NCBI GenBank assembly: GCA_029212745.1
Contig: JARGOL010000003.1
Span: 62,001-126,000 of the forward strand
Length of the DNA: 64,000 bases
Direction of reading: 5' to 3'
DNA from: Alcanivoracaceae bacterium
GTDB taxonomy: Bacteria > Pseudomonadota > Gammaproteobacteria > Pseudomonadales > Alcanivoracaceae
Position numbers and translations under genes: made by a program. A model generated the notes under the pieces. That model was not told the origin of the DNA, ran no database searches, and saw only the letters and a program-made list of their open reading frames with translations. Below are positions 1 to 9,747 of this stretch, in pieces (positions within the stretch are counted from its first letter, which is position 1; each line of letters starts with the position of its first letter).

Positions 1-1935
1 CAGCACTTCCGCCACCTCGGACGCCGCCACACGCAGCAGGTGCGCCTGCTTGAAATTGCGCAGGCCTTCCATCTGCTGTTCCAGGTCATCCTCGGGAATA
101 CGCAGCAGCGACTGCCTGAGCTCATCATCCAGCTCGGCACGTTTGGGCGGCGCATAAAGAGTGCCGACATCCAGCAGTTCATCCAGCAACACCGGATGCC
201 GGGTAATACGCTCGGCAATCCAGGGGCTGGCGGCAGACAGCTTGACCAGCTGCGTCAGCGCCGAGGGGTTTTCCACCAGCAGGGCAATGTAGGCGCTGCG
301 GCGCACCACCGCCTCGAGAAAGCCCAGCAGCCGCTCGGCGGCCACGGCGCCCTGGCCCTGGTAGCCCAGCGTCTCCAGCAATAGCGGCATGAGCCGGTCG
401 AGGCGTTCTCGGCCGATACGCTGCATGTTCGCCACCGCGCGGCAATCCCGGAACCGCGCCAGCGCCTCCAGCACCACACCGGCATCACCCAGGCCTGCCT
501 CGGCCAGCGCCTGTTCAGCGGCGTCACCCTGGACCGCCATCAACCAGACATCCGTGAGCGCATCGTCACCGCTGACAGCACAGGAGCGGGGCTTGTCGGG
601 GTCGGTAATCACCTGGCTGAAATGGTACCGGACCTGTTCGCGAGCCAGGGTCAGGCGGCGCTCGAAAGACGCCCGGTCAGGCTCGCCCATGGCATAAGCC
701 AGACGCTCCCAGCCGGCCACGTCCTCGGGCAGGCGCTGGGTCTGGCGATCGGCCACGGCCTGCAACCGGTGCTCCACGTCGCGCAGGTAGATGTAGGCAT
801 CGCGTAATTCGTGCACCACCTCGGAAGGCAACAACCCTTCCGCTTCCAGCCGGGGCAATACCACCAGCAGACGCGGGTCACGCAGTTCCGGCACCTGGCC
901 ACCACGGATCAGCTGGAACGCCTGGACGACAAACTCCACCTCGCGGATGCCGCCGGGCCCGAGCTTGACGTCATGCTGGATACCCTTGCGTTGCACCTCG
1001 CGCTCGATCATCGACTTCATGTCACGCAGTGATTCAAACGCGCCGTAATCGATATAGCGGCGGTAAATAAAAGGCGCGAGACGCTCGCGTAATCGCTCAC
1101 CGGCCTCGCAGTCGCCAGCGATGGGGGCCATCTTGATCAGCGCATAGCGTTCCCACTCACGTCCCTGGCTTTCGTAATAGCCTTCCATGGCGTCAAAACC
1201 CACCGCCAGGGCGCCACTCTTGCCCCACGGGCGCAGGCGCATGTCCACCCGGAACACAAAGCCATCGGCAGTGTTCTGGTCGAGCACACGAATCAACTGC
1301 TGGCCAAGACGGGTAAAGAACTGGTTGTGGGTCATGCCCTTGCGGTGATCAGGCAACTCGCCTTCATGCTCATAGGCAAAAATAAGATCGATGTCCGAGG
1401 ACAGGTTCAGCTCCCCCGCCCCCAGTTTGCCCATGGCCAGCACCACCAGCTGCACCGGTTCGCCATCCGGCCCCATGGGCATGCCTTCGCGCGCACAGGC
1501 CCAGCGGTACAGCAGCGACAGGGCCACATCGATCAACACCTTGGCCAGCAGACTCAGGTCGGCCACCGTGTCGTGGTAGGTGGCCCGCGGGGTCAGGTCA
1601 CGCCAGATCACCCGGCACATGTGGAAGTGGCGCAGGCGACGCAGCGCCGTGCCCAGCGCCGCCTCATCCTCGCAGGCCATGAGCGCCTGCTGGACGTCCG
1701 CGCGCAGGGCGTCCTCACGCAGCGGCGCGTCCAGCACGCCGCTGGCCAGCCACTCTGGCAGCGCCTGATAGCGACGCATCTGTTCGGCAACATAATCGGA
1801 ACCGGCCCAGACACGCACAAGCTCATCGGCAAGTGCATCTGGCAGGTTGCCGCCGTCATCCTGGAAACGTTGCCAACTGGTGGACAGTGACTCGCCCAGG
1901 TTGCCGGGGAGTTCACTGAAATCGGGAGACTGCAT
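1..1935 (-). CDS. glnE: Bifunctional glutamine synthetase adenylyltransferase/adenylyl-removase, 5' part (partial)
   Basis: The first 645 codons of GlnE; the remaining roughly 300 codons lie beyond the left edge. GlnE adds and removes AMP on glutamine synthetase in response to PII, tuning ammonium assimilation. The start ATG (1935-1933) overlaps the stop of the upstream nfeD-like gene by one base. Around residue 180 the nucleotidyltransferase signature GKLGAGELNLSSDIDL is readable, which is the active-site motif of the N-terminal adenylyl-removase domain. The second, C-terminal adenylyltransferase signature is not reached. The overlap suggests co-transcription with the SPFH/NfeD pair. The frame stays open to base 1 (reading RVAASEVAEVL), so the truncation is only the window edge. 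Confidence 0.96.
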   Translation of the reverse strand, partial: MQSPDFSELPGNLGESLSTSWQRFQDDGGNLPDALADELVRVWAGSDYVAEQMRRYQALPEWLASGVLDAPLREDALRADVQQALMACEDEAALGTALRRLRHFHMCRVIWRDLTPRATYHDTVADLSLLAKVLIDVALSLLYRWACAREGMPMGPDGEPVQLVVLAMGKLGAGELNLSSDIDLIFAYEHEGELPDHRKGMTHNQFFTRLGQQLIRVLDQNTADGFVFRVDMRLRPWGKSGALAVGFDAMEGYYESQGREWERYALIKMAPIAGDCEAGERLRERLAPFIYRRYIDYGAFESLRDMKSMIEREVQRKGIQHDVKLGPGGIREVEFVVQAFQLIRGGQVPELRDPRLLVVLPRLEAEGLLPSEVVHELRDAYIYLRDVEHRLQAVADRQTQRLPEDVAGWERLAYAMGEPDRASFERRLTLAREQVRYHFSQVITDPDKPRSCAVSGDDALTDVWLMAVQGDAAEQALAEAGLGDAGVVLEALARFRDCRAVANMQRIGRERLDRLMPLLLETLGYQGQGAVAAERLLGFLEAVVRRSAYIALLVENPSALTQLVKLSAASPWIAERITRHPVLLDELLDVGTLYAPPKRAELDDELRQSLLRIPEDDLEQQMEGLRNFKQAHLLRVAASEVAEVL

Positions 1936-2402
1936 TACTGATCCTGGTCGACGGGTTCTACGGTGAAGGTCATGTCATCCATGGATACGAGACGGACGCG
2001 GGTGCCAGCGTCCAGGTCAGGGCCGGTTACACGCCAACGGGTATCGTACACGCTGACATAGCCCTGGCCATTGCGAAGGTCGGTTTTCAGTGTCGTCACC
2101 TTGCCGACCAGGTCTGCACCACGCCGGTTCAGGCCGGCGCCTTCTGCAGACACCGGATCGCGCACGTAACGGCGCCAGGCATACAGTGCCAGCAGCGCGC
2201 CCAGACCAAAAAGGCTGAGCTGCCATTGCCAGCTCAGGTGAATGCCCACCAGCGGACCCATCAGCACAAGCAACCCCAGTGCCACGGCAGAAAAACCAAT
2301 CCACATGAAGAAGCCGCCACCGATGAACACCTCAATGACCAGCAACAACAGGCCGAGCAGAATCCAGTGGTGGAAATCCAGGTCGTAGAGCCACTCGATC
2401 AT
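1935..2402 (-). CDS. NfeD-like membrane protein
   Basis: 155 residues with two to three N-terminal hydrophobic segments (about 13-35, 40-58 and 62-75), followed by a soluble C-terminal OB-fold region of about 60 residues ([18 protein letters not shown] onward). This is the short NfeD (YbbK-type) architecture, which lacks the protease domain. NfeD proteins typically pair with SPFH/stomatin proteins, and here the start codon overlaps the stop of the adjacent qmcA-like gene by four bases (ATGA). Probable role: partner of the SPFH protein in organising inner-membrane microdomains. The same transcript probably continues into glnE. Confidence 0.88.
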   Translation of the reverse strand: MIEWLYDLDFHHWILLGLLLLVIEVFIGGGFFMWIGFSAVALGLLVLMGPLVGIHLSWQWQLSLFGLGALLALYAWRRYVRDPVSAEGAGLNRRGADLVGKVTTLKTDLRNGQGYVSVYDTRWRVTGPDLDAGTRVRLVSMDDMTFTVEPVDQDQ

Positions 2403-3334
2403 GCTGCGCCCTGCCCTTTGCCCATGGCTTCACGGACGATATCGGCAACACCGCCCACGGCGCCAATGACACTGGACGAATCCACCGGCAGCATGAAGAC
2501 CTTGCTGTTATCAGAGGCTGCAATGTTGCCCAGCGCCTCCACATACTTCTGCGCGACAAAATAATTCACCGCCTGGATATTACCGGCGGCAATGGCACTG
2601 GAAACCATCTCCGTGGCCCGGGCTTCCGCCTCGGCCTCACGCTCACGCGCCTCGGCATCCAGGAAGGCGGCCTGGCGCTCACCCTCTGCTCGCAGGATCT
2701 CCGACTGTTTCAAACCTTCTGCCTTGAGAATGGCTGCCTGGCGCAGACCCTCTGCTTCCAGAATGGCGGCACGCTTCTCCCGCTCGGCCTTCATCTGGCT
2801 GGCCATGGCCTGGACCAGGTCCGCCGGCGGCGAAATGTCCTTGATCTCGATACGCGTCACCTTCACACCCCACGGGTTGGTGGCATTATCGATGATGGTG
2901 AGCAGCTTCTCGTTGATCTCGTCGCGCTGGCTGAGCATCCAGTCCAGATCCAGCGCACCCAGCACGGTACGGATATTGGTCATGGTCAGGTTGCGGATGG
3001 CGTTGTGCAGGTTGTTCACCTCGTACGCCGCCTTTGCCGAATTCACCACCTGGAAGAAACACACGGCATCAATGGTGACCATCGCGTTGTCACGTGAAAT
3101 GACTTCCTGTGGCGGAATATCCAGCACCGTTTCCTTCATGTTGACCTCATCACCGATGCGATCCATGAACGGCACAATGATGCCCAGCCCCGGGCGCAGC
3201 GAGTGGGTGTAACGGCCGAAGCGCTCAACCGTGTATTCATAGCCCTGGGGCACCAGGTTGGCGCTTTTCCATACCAGCACCACCATCAGCCCGAGAAACG
3301 CAAACACCCATCCATACTGGATTAACAGTGACAT
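2399..3334 (-). CDS. qmcA: SPFH/Band-7 (stomatin-like) membrane protein, QmcA type
   Basis: 311 residues. A single N-terminal membrane anchor (about 6-24) is followed by the SPFH/Band-7 domain ([15 protein letters not shown], then [14 protein letters not shown]), and from about 180 to 260 by a long Ala/Glu/Arg-rich coiled coil with repeats of the type [17 protein letters not shown]. This is the paraslipin/QmcA pattern. Such proteins oligomerise in the inner membrane and are implicated in membrane-domain organisation and regulation of FtsH-type proteolysis. First gene of a probable qmcA-nfeD-glnE operon. The gap of about 30 bp behind the PilB-like gene leaves open read-through from upstream. 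Confidence 0.88.
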   Translation of the reverse strand: MSLLIQYGWVFAFLGLMVVLVWKSANLVPQGYEYTVERFGRYTHSLRPGLGIIVPFMDRIGDEVNMKETVLDIPPQEVISRDNAMVTIDAVCFFQVVNSAKAAYEVNNLHNAIRNLTMTNIRTVLGALDLDWMLSQRDEINEKLLTIIDNATNPWGVKVTRIEIKDISPPADLVQAMASQMKAEREKRAAILEAEGLRQAAILKAEGLKQSEILRAEGERQAAFLDAEAREREAEAEARATEMVSSAIAAGNIQAVNYFVAQKYVEALGNIAASDNSKVFMLPVDSSSVIGAVGGVADIVREAMGKGQGAA

Positions 3335-3365
3335 TACCGATCTCCTTGAATGCCGGGTTTGCGCG

Positions 3366-5195
3366 TCAGGACAGGATGTCCTGCACCGGCGTTACGCGCA
3401 TCACTTCCTCGATCGTGGTCAGCCCCTTGGCGACTTTCATGGCGCCGCTGATGCGCAGGGGTTTCATGCCGTTTTTCAATGCCTGGCGGGTAATATCCTC
3501 GAGATCGCCCGTGCGGGTGACGATGCCTTTCAATGCCGGATTCATGGGCATGGTCTCGTAGACACCCATGCGCCCAAGGTAACCAGTGCCACGACACTCA
3601 AGGCACCCTTTCGGCTGCATGACCTTTGCCGGTGGTTTCATCTTGAAAGGACGCACCAGCTCCTGCCAGGCCGCTTCATCCAGCTCGGCCTCGACCTTGC
3701 AATGCGGACACAGGGTACGCACCAGGCGCTGGGCCATGACACCAATCACGGAGGCAGACACCATGTAGCCGGGCACGCCCAGATCAATCAGGCGGGTAAC
3801 GGATGACGGCGCATCATTGGTGTGCAGTGTAGACAGCACCAGGTGACCCGTCAGCGACGCCTGCACGGCCATTTCGGCCGTGGGCAGGTCACGAATCTCA
3901 CCGATCATGATGATGTCCGGGTCCTGGCGCAGCAGCGCTTTCACACCTTCGGCAAAATTGACGTTGATATTATGCTGCACCTGCATCTGGTTGAAGGTGG
4001 GCTCCACCATCTCGATGGGGTCCTCGATAGTGCAGACATTCACTTCAGGGGTCGACAGCAGCTTCAGGGTTGAATAGAGCGTGGTGGTCTTGCCCGAACC
4101 GGTGGGCCCGGTGACGAAGATGATGCCGTGGGTGTTGGCCGTCATCCGGTTCCAGGTATCGTGATCCTCCGGGGTAAAGCCCAGCTGCTCAAACGAGCGC
4201 ACCAGCACATCCGGGTCAAAGATACGCATCACCATCTTTTCCCCGAACGCCGTGGGCAGCGTGGAGATACGCAGTTCCACCTCGTCATTTTCCGGGCCAC
4301 GGGTTTTCAGGCGGCCGTCCTGGGGCTTGCGCTTCTCTGCCACGTTCAGGCGGCTGAGAATTTTCAGGCGCGCGGTTACCGCGGCCATGATCACGGCCGG
4401 CAGTTCATAGACATCATGCAGGACGCCGTCGATGCGAAACCGCATCTTGCCCACATCACGTCGCGGCTCCAGGTGAATGTCCGACGCCCGCTGGTCAAAC
4501 GCGTACTGGAGGATCCAGTCCACGATCGCCACCACATGCTGGTTGTCGGCCTCAATGTCACCCTTGCCACCCAGCTCCAGCAACTGCTCGAAGTTGGTCA
4601 CGCCGGTCAGGTTCTGGCCGCTGTTTTCGCGCGCGCCGGCAATGGAGCGACTCAGGTTGTAGAACTCGATCCGGTAGCGCCGCAGGTGCTCCGGGTTGAC
4701 GAATACGGTGTTGAGCTTGCGCTCGCGCAGGGTGGCTTCCAGGTGCTGCGCCCAGTTGCGGATAAATGGCTGTGCCGTGGCCACCGTGACTTCGTCACGA
4801 CTCACTTCCACGGCGAGAATGCCGTTGCGTTCAGCAAACGCATAGGACATCACCGTGGTGACCTGGTCCACCTTGGTGTTCAGCGGGTCGAGATTGAAAA
4901 GCGGCAGCCCGGCCTTGTCCGCCAGCCACTGACTGAGCCAGTCCAGAGTAAGGGCCTCACCGTCGCGCTGGCGATCGGCCAGCTGGTACTTGGCCACCAC
5001 CTCCAGCGGGTGCCAGGACAGCTCGGATTTCTCCCGCGGCGTGGTGGAGATGACGTTGAACTGCTCTTGGGTCACACGCTGCTCGTCCAGCAGTTCACGC
5101 ATGATCCAGCGTACGTCCACCTCCGTACCGGGTGCCGTGGCACCACCGCCGGGGCTTTTCTTCGCTGCTGGCTTGCTGGACACGTCGCTGGTCAC
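3366..5195 (-). CDS. GspE/PilB-family secretion or pilus assembly ATPase
   Basis: Hexameric AAA-type motor of the type II secretion / type IV pilus family, 609 residues from a GTG start at 5195 chosen because AGGGAGA lies five bases upstream; a longer reading from 5237 has no such site. An N-terminal GspE-N-like region is followed by Walker [10 protein letters not shown] near residue 360, an Asp box (TIEDPIE), Walker B ([12 protein letters not shown]) and a His box (LSTLHTND). A zinc-type cysteine pattern (CPHC, then CLECRG about 35 residues later) follows. It stands alone with no pilin, PilC or PilD gene nearby, so its dedicated machine is not evident. The tetracysteine motif favours the PilB/GspE branch over PilT. 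Confidence 0.85.
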   Translation of the reverse strand: MTSDVSSKPAAKKSPGGGATAPGTEVDVRWIMRELLDEQRVTQEQFNVISTTPREKSELSWHPLEVVAKYQLADRQRDGEALTLDWLSQWLADKAGLPLFNLDPLNTKVDQVTTVMSYAFAERNGILAVEVSRDEVTVATAQPFIRNWAQHLEATLRERKLNTVFVNPEHLRRYRIEFYNLSRSIAGARENSGQNLTGVTNFEQLLELGGKGDIEADNQHVVAIVDWILQYAFDQRASDIHLEPRRDVGKMRFRIDGVLHDVYELPAVIMAAVTARLKILSRLNVAEKRKPQDGRLKTRGPENDEVELRISTLPTAFGEKMVMRIFDPDVLVRSFEQLGFTPEDHDTWNRMTANTHGIIFVTGPTGSGKTTTLYSTLKLLSTPEVNVCTIEDPIEMVEPTFNQMQVQHNINVNFAEGVKALLRQDPDIIMIGEIRDLPTAEMAVQASLTGHLVLSTLHTNDAPSSVTRLIDLGVPGYMVSASVIGVMAQRLVRTLCPHCKVEAELDEAAWQELVRPFKMKPPAKVMQPKGCLECRGTGYLGRMGVYETMPMNPALKGIVTRTGDLEDITRQALKNGMKPLRISGAMKVAKGLTTIEEVMRVTPVQDILS

Positions 5196-5381
5196 GGAGT
5201 TCTCCCTGTCATGGTCAGCGCGGGCCACCAGAACCACCGGAAACCGCTGGGCCGCGCTACTTCCAGCTACTTTACCCCCTGTTCGCTGCCACGCAAAACG
5301 GCACCAATCACGTTTATCGGGTGTACCTGATCGGGGAAATATTACAGAATCGTGTCTCCAAAATGACAGCGCGAGGACACC

Positions 5382-6062
5382 ATGGCCCTGGGAAGCTCCA
5401 TTGCCGGCCTTTTCGGACGGTCACCGATCAAGCCCCTGCAAGCCCATTACGGCAAGGTTCACGAGTGCACCGCGCGCCTGGCGGACTTCTTCCGGGCCGT
5501 CACCGCTGGCGACTGGGACCAGGCCACGGCCCTGCAGCAGGACATCGCCCGCCTGGAGAACGAGGCCGATGAACTCAAGAAGGAGTTCCGCCTCAACCTG
5601 CCCAAGAGCCTGTTCCTGCCCATGCCCCGCACCGACCTTCTCGACATGGTGTCGATGCAGGACCGGGTGGCCAACCGGGCCAAGGACATTGCCGGCCTGA
5701 TGCTGGGCCGCAAGATGTCTATCCCGCCGAGCATGGCGGCCGACATGGCGGACTACCTGGACATCACCATTGCCGCCTCCGCGCAGACCAACACCGCCAT
5801 CAACGAACTCGACGAACTGGTGGAGACCGGCTTTGGCGGCCGTGAAGTCAAGCTCATCGAGACCATGATTGATGAACTCGACCGGCTCGAACGGCAGTCG
5901 GATGAGCAGCAGATCCGCATTCGCGCAGCCTTGTTCGCCCTCGAGAGCGAGCTGCCGCCGGTGGATGTGATGTTCCTTTACAAGATCATCGACTACATCG
6001 GTGACCTGGCAGATCGCGCCGAGAAAGTCGGCGGCTTCCTGCACATGCTGCTGGCCCGCTAG
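5382..6062 (+). CDS. DUF47/PhoU-like accessory protein of the PitA phosphate transporter
   Basis: 226 residues, predicted all-helical, of the TIGR00153/DUF47 family, distant relatives of PhoU. Family members sit immediately upstream of pit genes and are thought to modulate low-affinity phosphate uptake. Here pitA follows after 11 bases. A good Shine-Dalgarno (GAGGA) precedes the ATG. Recognisable features are the N-terminal segment GSSIAGLFGRSPIKPLQAH and the acidic helix LDELVETGFGGREVKL. No membrane segment is visible, so it is probably cytoplasmic and membrane-associated through PitA. Confidence 0.9.
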   Translation: MALGSSIAGLFGRSPIKPLQAHYGKVHECTARLADFFRAVTAGDWDQATALQQDIARLENEADELKKEFRLNLPKSLFLPMPRTDLLDMVSMQDRVANRAKDIAGLMLGRKMSIPPSMAADMADYLDITIAASAQTNTAINELDELVETGFGGREVKLIETMIDELDRLERQSDEQQIRIRAALFALESELPPVDVMFLYKIIDYIGDLADRAEKVGGFLHMLLAR

Positions 6063-6073
6063 GAGACAGTCGA

Positions 6074-7339
6074 ATGGAATGGTTGCTGCAACACTCTGAC
6101 ACCGTCCTGATCATCGCGGCCTGCGCCGGCTTCTTCATGGCCTGGGGCATCGGCGCCAACGATGTCGCCAACGCCATGGGCACCTCGGTGGGCTCACGCG
6201 CCCTGACCGTGAAACAGGCCATCCTCATCGCCATCGTGTTCGAATTTGCCGGCGCCTACCTGGCCGGCGGCGAGGTCACCGACACCATCCGCAAGGGCAT
6301 CATCAGCTCCGATGCCTTCGGCGACCATCCGGAATACCTGGTCTATACCATGATGTCGGCGCTACTCGCTGCCGGCGTCTGGCTGCTGATCGCCTCGGCG
6401 TTTGGCTGGCCGGTCTCCACCACCCACTCCATCGTTGGCGCCATTGTCGGTGCAGCCTCGGTGGCGCTTGGCGTGGATGCCATCTCCTGGGACAAGATCG
6501 GCAGCATCGTGGCGTCCTGGGTGACCTCGCCGCTGATGGCGGGGATCATCTCCTTCATTCTGGTGCGCAGCGTCCAACGCCTGATTCTGGACACCGAGGA
6601 TCCGTTCGCACGCGCCAAACGTATCGTCCCGTTCTACATGTTCCTTACCGGCTTCGTGCTGGCACTGGTGACCTTCACCAAGGGTCTCAAGCATGTCGGG
6701 CTGGAACTGAGCATGGGCGAGAACCTGCTCTATGCCGGCCTGTCCGGGATCGTCGTCGCCATCATCGGCGCGCTGTTCCTGTCACGTATCCAGCCTGACC
6801 CGGAAGCCGACCGTGATTTCCGCTTCAGCTCGGTGGAACGCATCTTTGCCGTGCTGATGATCTTCACCGCCTGCGCCATGGCGTTTGCCCACGGCTCCAA
6901 CGACGTGGCCAACGCCGTTGGCCCGCTGGCCGCCATCTACAGTGTCATGACCAACGAAGGCGTTATCGGCGCCAAGGCCGTGCTGCCGCAGTGGATCCTG
7001 CTGGTGGGTGGCCTTGGCATCGTCTCCGGCCTGGCCATTCTCGGCGTCAAGGTGATGGGCACGGTGGGCAAGAAGATTACCGAGTTGACCCCCAGCCGCG
7101 GCTTCGCCGCCGAGCTGGGTGCCGCCACCACGGTGGTGGTGGCCTCCGGCGCCGGCCTGCCCATCTCCACCACCCACACGCTGGTGGGTGCCATTCTCGG
7201 GGTCGGCATGTCCCGTGGCATTGGCGCGCTGAACCTGCGCGTGATCGGCGCCATCTTTACCAGCTGGGTGGTGACGCTGCCCGCTGGCGCGCTGCTGTCG
7301 ATTATCTTCTTCTACTTCTTCAAGGGCGTGTTCTCCTGA
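6074..7339 (+). CDS. Inorganic phosphate transporter, PitA family
   Basis: 421-residue polytopic permease with about ten to eleven hydrophobic segments. The two PiT signature repeats are both visible: GANDVANAMGTSVGSRALT near the N-terminus and GSNDVANAVGPLAAIYSV in the second half. Each half also carries a PISTTH-type motif (WPVSTTHSIVGAIVG and LPISTTHTLVGAILG). PiT proteins carry metal-phosphate complexes in symport with protons or sodium. It forms an operon with the DUF47 gene and is followed by an intrinsic terminator. The exact substrate (phosphate versus another oxyanion) is inferred from the family. Confidence 0.93.
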   Translation: MEWLLQHSDTVLIIAACAGFFMAWGIGANDVANAMGTSVGSRALTVKQAILIAIVFEFAGAYLAGGEVTDTIRKGIISSDAFGDHPEYLVYTMMSALLAAGVWLLIASAFGWPVSTTHSIVGAIVGAASVALGVDAISWDKIGSIVASWVTSPLMAGIISFILVRSVQRLILDTEDPFARAKRIVPFYMFLTGFVLALVTFTKGLKHVGLELSMGENLLYAGLSGIVVAIIGALFLSRIQPDPEADRDFRFSSVERIFAVLMIFTACAMAFAHGSNDVANAVGPLAAIYSVMTNEGVIGAKAVLPQWILLVGGLGIVSGLAILGVKVMGTVGKKITELTPSRGFAAELGAATTVVVASGAGLPISTTHTLVGAILGVGMSRGIGALNLRVIGAIFTSWVVTLPAGALLSIIFFYFFKGVFS

Positions 7340-7344
7340 CGGAG

Positions 7345-7373
7345 AGCCGCCCCCACGGGGACAGCGGCTTTTT
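7345..7373 (+). terminator. Rho-independent terminator after the pit operon
   Basis: Stem AGCCGC (7345-7350) pairs with GCGGCT (7364-7369), with a further CCCC/GGGG pairing inside, followed directly by a run of T. It lies six bases after the pitA stop. Confidence 0.85.
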
Positions 7374-7420
7374 ACATCCCTGACTGGCCAACACCGGCTG
7401 GCGGCGTTACAGTAAAAAGC

Positions 7421-7942
7421 ATGAACAGTGCCGCGCCCCAGGTGGCGAGCGCCACCACCCCGCAGGAACTCCTGGCTGCCATCCTCGACAGCCATCATCC
7501 CGAGTCGTTGCTTACCATCAGCCAGAACCCCGTGCCGGTGGTGGAAGAATGGCTCAAGGCACACCCCACGGAACACCACGCCATCACCGCAGCCGACCCG
7601 CTCGAGCGGCTGTCTGCCGACGTGCGCGTGGACCTGGCGGTTGTGGCGGAGCAGCTGGAGTTCATGAATCACCATGCCGGCGAAGAACTGCTCGGCCGGC
7701 TGCGCAACCTGCACACCGGCATGCTGGTGGTGCTTTACCAGCCCGGGCTGGCGCCGGAGAAGCTGCGCTGGCACATGAATGACTTCATCGCCATGGGCAT
7801 GCGCCGCGAGGGCACCTTCCTGGACGGCAGCCGTGAGATGACCGTCTACAGCTACGACCTGGACCAGTACAACTTCAAGCGCACCTGGAACAATCCCCGT
7901 TTCTGGGCCAACCCCGAGAACTGGGGCAAGTACTGGTGGTAG
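7421..7942 (+). CDS. Uncharacterised protein (DUF6231-like)
   Basis: 173 residues, soluble, no signal peptide. The fold resembles a degenerate Rossmann-type NTPase core (a predicted strand-rich centre, LGRLRNLHTGMLVVLYQP). The C-terminus is strikingly conserved-looking and aromatic (RFWANPENWGKYWW). I associate this ending with the family annotated DUF6231 in Pseudomonas relatives, but cannot confirm it here. Monocistronic, between the pit terminator and the YciC-like gene. No reaction can be assigned. Confidence 0.75.
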   Translation: MNSAAPQVASATTPQELLAAILDSHHPESLLTISQNPVPVVEEWLKAHPTEHHAITAADPLERLSADVRVDLAVVAEQLEFMNHHAGEELLGRLRNLHTGMLVVLYQPGLAPEKLRWHMNDFIAMGMRREGTFLDGSREMTVYSYDLDQYNFKRTWNNPRFWANPENWGKYWW

Positions 7943-7981
7943 ACTGCCCGCTCCCGAGCCGGAGTTGTGCCCGCCCCTGAC

Positions 7982-8677
7982 ATGAATCCTTCACAGCTGT
8001 TTCCCGCATTGCGCTTCTGGTGGCAGAAGCTGCCTTCCCTGATGCTGGCAGGCGCCCCTTTCCTGGTGCTGCTCAGCCTGATCGCCATGGGCTTTCCGCC
8101 GCCGGTCAGTGACGCCGGCGAAGCCGGTCCGCCAGTGATTCGCTGGGACATGCTTGCCCTGTCCGGGCTGGTGTACACCTTCTTCGAGGGCGCCGTGATC
8201 GGCCAGCTGCTGGCGCTGCATCACGGCAAGAGCCGTGGACCCGGCGCGCTGATGCTGTTTTCACTGCTGCTCCTGCCGGGACTGCTGCTGATCAACATCA
8301 TCACCTATATCGGCCTGGTCACCGGACTGGCCCTATTCATCCTGCCGGGCGTGTGGATATTCGTGCGACTGGCCCTGGCCCCGATGATCCTGGCGGCGGA
8401 GCAGGCCAGCCCACTGATGGCCATCCGTGCCAGCTTCCAGCGCACCCGGCCGCTGCAGCTGGGCATGATGGCCGACGTGATGCTGTTGCTGCTGGGCTAC
8501 CTGGGCATTATTGCCCTGACGCTGTCCGTCGTCGGCGAACAACCCGGCAACCTGGCCCAGCTGGGCTTCACCACCATCGAGCTGCTGGTGGCCATGGCCC
8601 TGGAAGTGCTGGTGTTTCATTACTACCTGCTCGGCTGGCCGCGATCACCGGAGAGCGAACCACCGACCACACACTAA
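7982..8677 (+). CDS. Polytopic membrane protein, YciC-like
   Basis: 231 residues with about six hydrophobic segments and the motif region FILPGVWIFVRLALAPMILAAEQASPLMAIRASFQRT, split here as ILPGVWIFVRLALAP then SPLMAIRASF. This arrangement is typical of the YciC/UPF0259 type of inner-membrane protein. Function unknown. The start is uncertain: an upstream in-frame GTG at 7967 has a GGAG only two bases ahead, while the chosen ATG at 7982 has none at ideal distance. It lies on the same strand as the preceding gene and might be co-transcribed with it. Confidence 0.75.
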   Translation: MNPSQLFPALRFWWQKLPSLMLAGAPFLVLLSLIAMGFPPPVSDAGEAGPPVIRWDMLALSGLVYTFFEGAVIGQLLALHHGKSRGPGALMLFSLLLLPGLLLINIITYIGLVTGLALFILPGVWIFVRLALAPMILAAEQASPLMAIRASFQRTRPLQLGMMADVMLLLLGYLGIIALTLSVVGEQPGNLAQLGFTTIELLVAMALEVLVFHYYLLGWPRSPESEPPTTH

Positions 8678-8767
8678 TCGGGACTGTCGTACAATTCAGG
8701 CCGGCCTGCGCTATAGTGTGTGCTTAATTGAAGGCCGCCAGACAACAAGAAAAGGCAGGAGCTGTAC

Positions 8768-9199
8768 ATGCCGCAACATCGCATCCACCTGCGCTGGAAC
8801 GCCAGCGAAGACAACGAGAACTACCGCTGGACGCTGGAAAATGGCCATGAAGTCTGCGCCGTTGCCCCGGGCAGTGACGACCGCGATCACGATTTCATCG
8901 ACCCCGAAGAAGCCTTCATTGGCGCCATCGCCAGTTGCCACCTGTTGTCGTTCGTCACCGAGGCTGCCCGCGACGGCTTTGTGGTGGACGGCTACGAAGA
9001 CCAGCCGGTAGGCATGCTGGAGAAAGACCGGCAGGGAAAACTGTTTGTGGGCAAGGTTCTGCTGACCCCGAAGGCCAGTTTCGGCGGCGACCGCCAGCCC
9101 AGCGACAGCGAAGTGGATGCCATTCACCGCCGGGCGCGCGGCAAGTGCATCATCAGCAATTCCGTCACCTCCGAGATCATCCTCGAACCGATTTTCTGA
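8768..9199 (+). CDS. OsmC-family peroxiredoxin-like protein
   Basis: 143 residues, OsmC/Ohr fold. The two reactive cysteines of the family are present: one in the helix motif AIASCHLLSF (about residue 57) and one in KCIISNSV (about residue 125). Ohr/OsmC proteins reduce organic hydroperoxides at a two-cysteine centre in the cytoplasm. The YhfA/OsmC-like branch is more likely than Ohr because of the SCHLLSF context. GGAG precedes the start. Convergent with folA, whose stop lies 10 bases away. Confidence 0.88.
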   Translation: MPQHRIHLRWNASEDNENYRWTLENGHEVCAVAPGSDDRDHDFIDPEEAFIGAIASCHLLSFVTEAARDGFVVDGYEDQPVGMLEKDRQGKLFVGKVLLTPKASFGGDRQPSDSEVDAIHRRARGKCIISNSVTSEIILEPIF

Positions 9200-9208
9200 C
9201 AACGCGCC

Positions 9209-9712
9209 TCAGCGGCGCTGGTACACCACAAAACTGTAGTCATACGGATTGGGGCCTTCGGCGGCAAAATCCTCGCGCCCCAGTTCGTCAAAATCACGCA
9301 TGTCACAGGGCGGGAAAAAGGCATCGCCTTCCACATCCGCATGCACTTCCGTGACATACATGCGTGTCACCTGCGGCAAGGCTTCCTGGTAGATCTGCGC
9401 ACCGCCAATCACCATGACCTCGTCGCCGTCCTCGATGTGCAGCACAGCAGTAGCCAGCTCCAGGGCCTCATCAAGATTGGCCACAACGCGCGCGCCCTCG
9501 GCGACATAATCCGCCTGCCGCGTGATGACGATATTGGTGCGCCCCGGCAGCGGCCCTTTCAGGGATTCCCAGGTCTTGCGCCCCATGATGATGGGCTTGC
9601 CCAGGGTGACGCGCTTGAAATACTTCAAGTCGCCGGGCAGGTACCAGGGCAACTTGTTGTCGCGGCCGATACAGCCATTGGCAGCGCGGGCAACGATCAG
9701 GGCGATATGCAT
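9209..9712 (-). CDS. folA: Dihydrofolate reductase
   Basis: Reduces dihydrofolate to tetrahydrofolate with NADPH. 167 residues, normal for chromosomal FolA. Visible motifs: N-terminal MHIALIVARAANGCIGRDNK, the substrate-binding LPWYLPGDLKYFK, the NADPH-binding MGRKTWESL and VIGGAQIY. Encoded 35 bases downstream of thyA on the same strand. This is logical pairing, because thymidylate synthase produces the dihydrofolate that FolA recycles. Confidence 0.96.
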   Translation of the reverse strand: MHIALIVARAANGCIGRDNKLPWYLPGDLKYFKRVTLGKPIIMGRKTWESLKGPLPGRTNIVITRQADYVAEGARVVANLDEALELATAVLHIEDGDEVMVIGGAQIYQEALPQVTRMYVTEVHADVEGDAFFPPCDMRDFDELGREDFAAEGPNPYDYSFVVYQRR

Positions 9713-9747
9713 GCAGACTCCACGAACAGGGCCGGTGCGCCGTCGGC

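Noticed and set aside
4128-5330. 400-codon plus-strand frame opposite the PilB-like gene
   Set aside because: Antisense shadow with no recognisable domain; the minus strand has the ATPase motifs.
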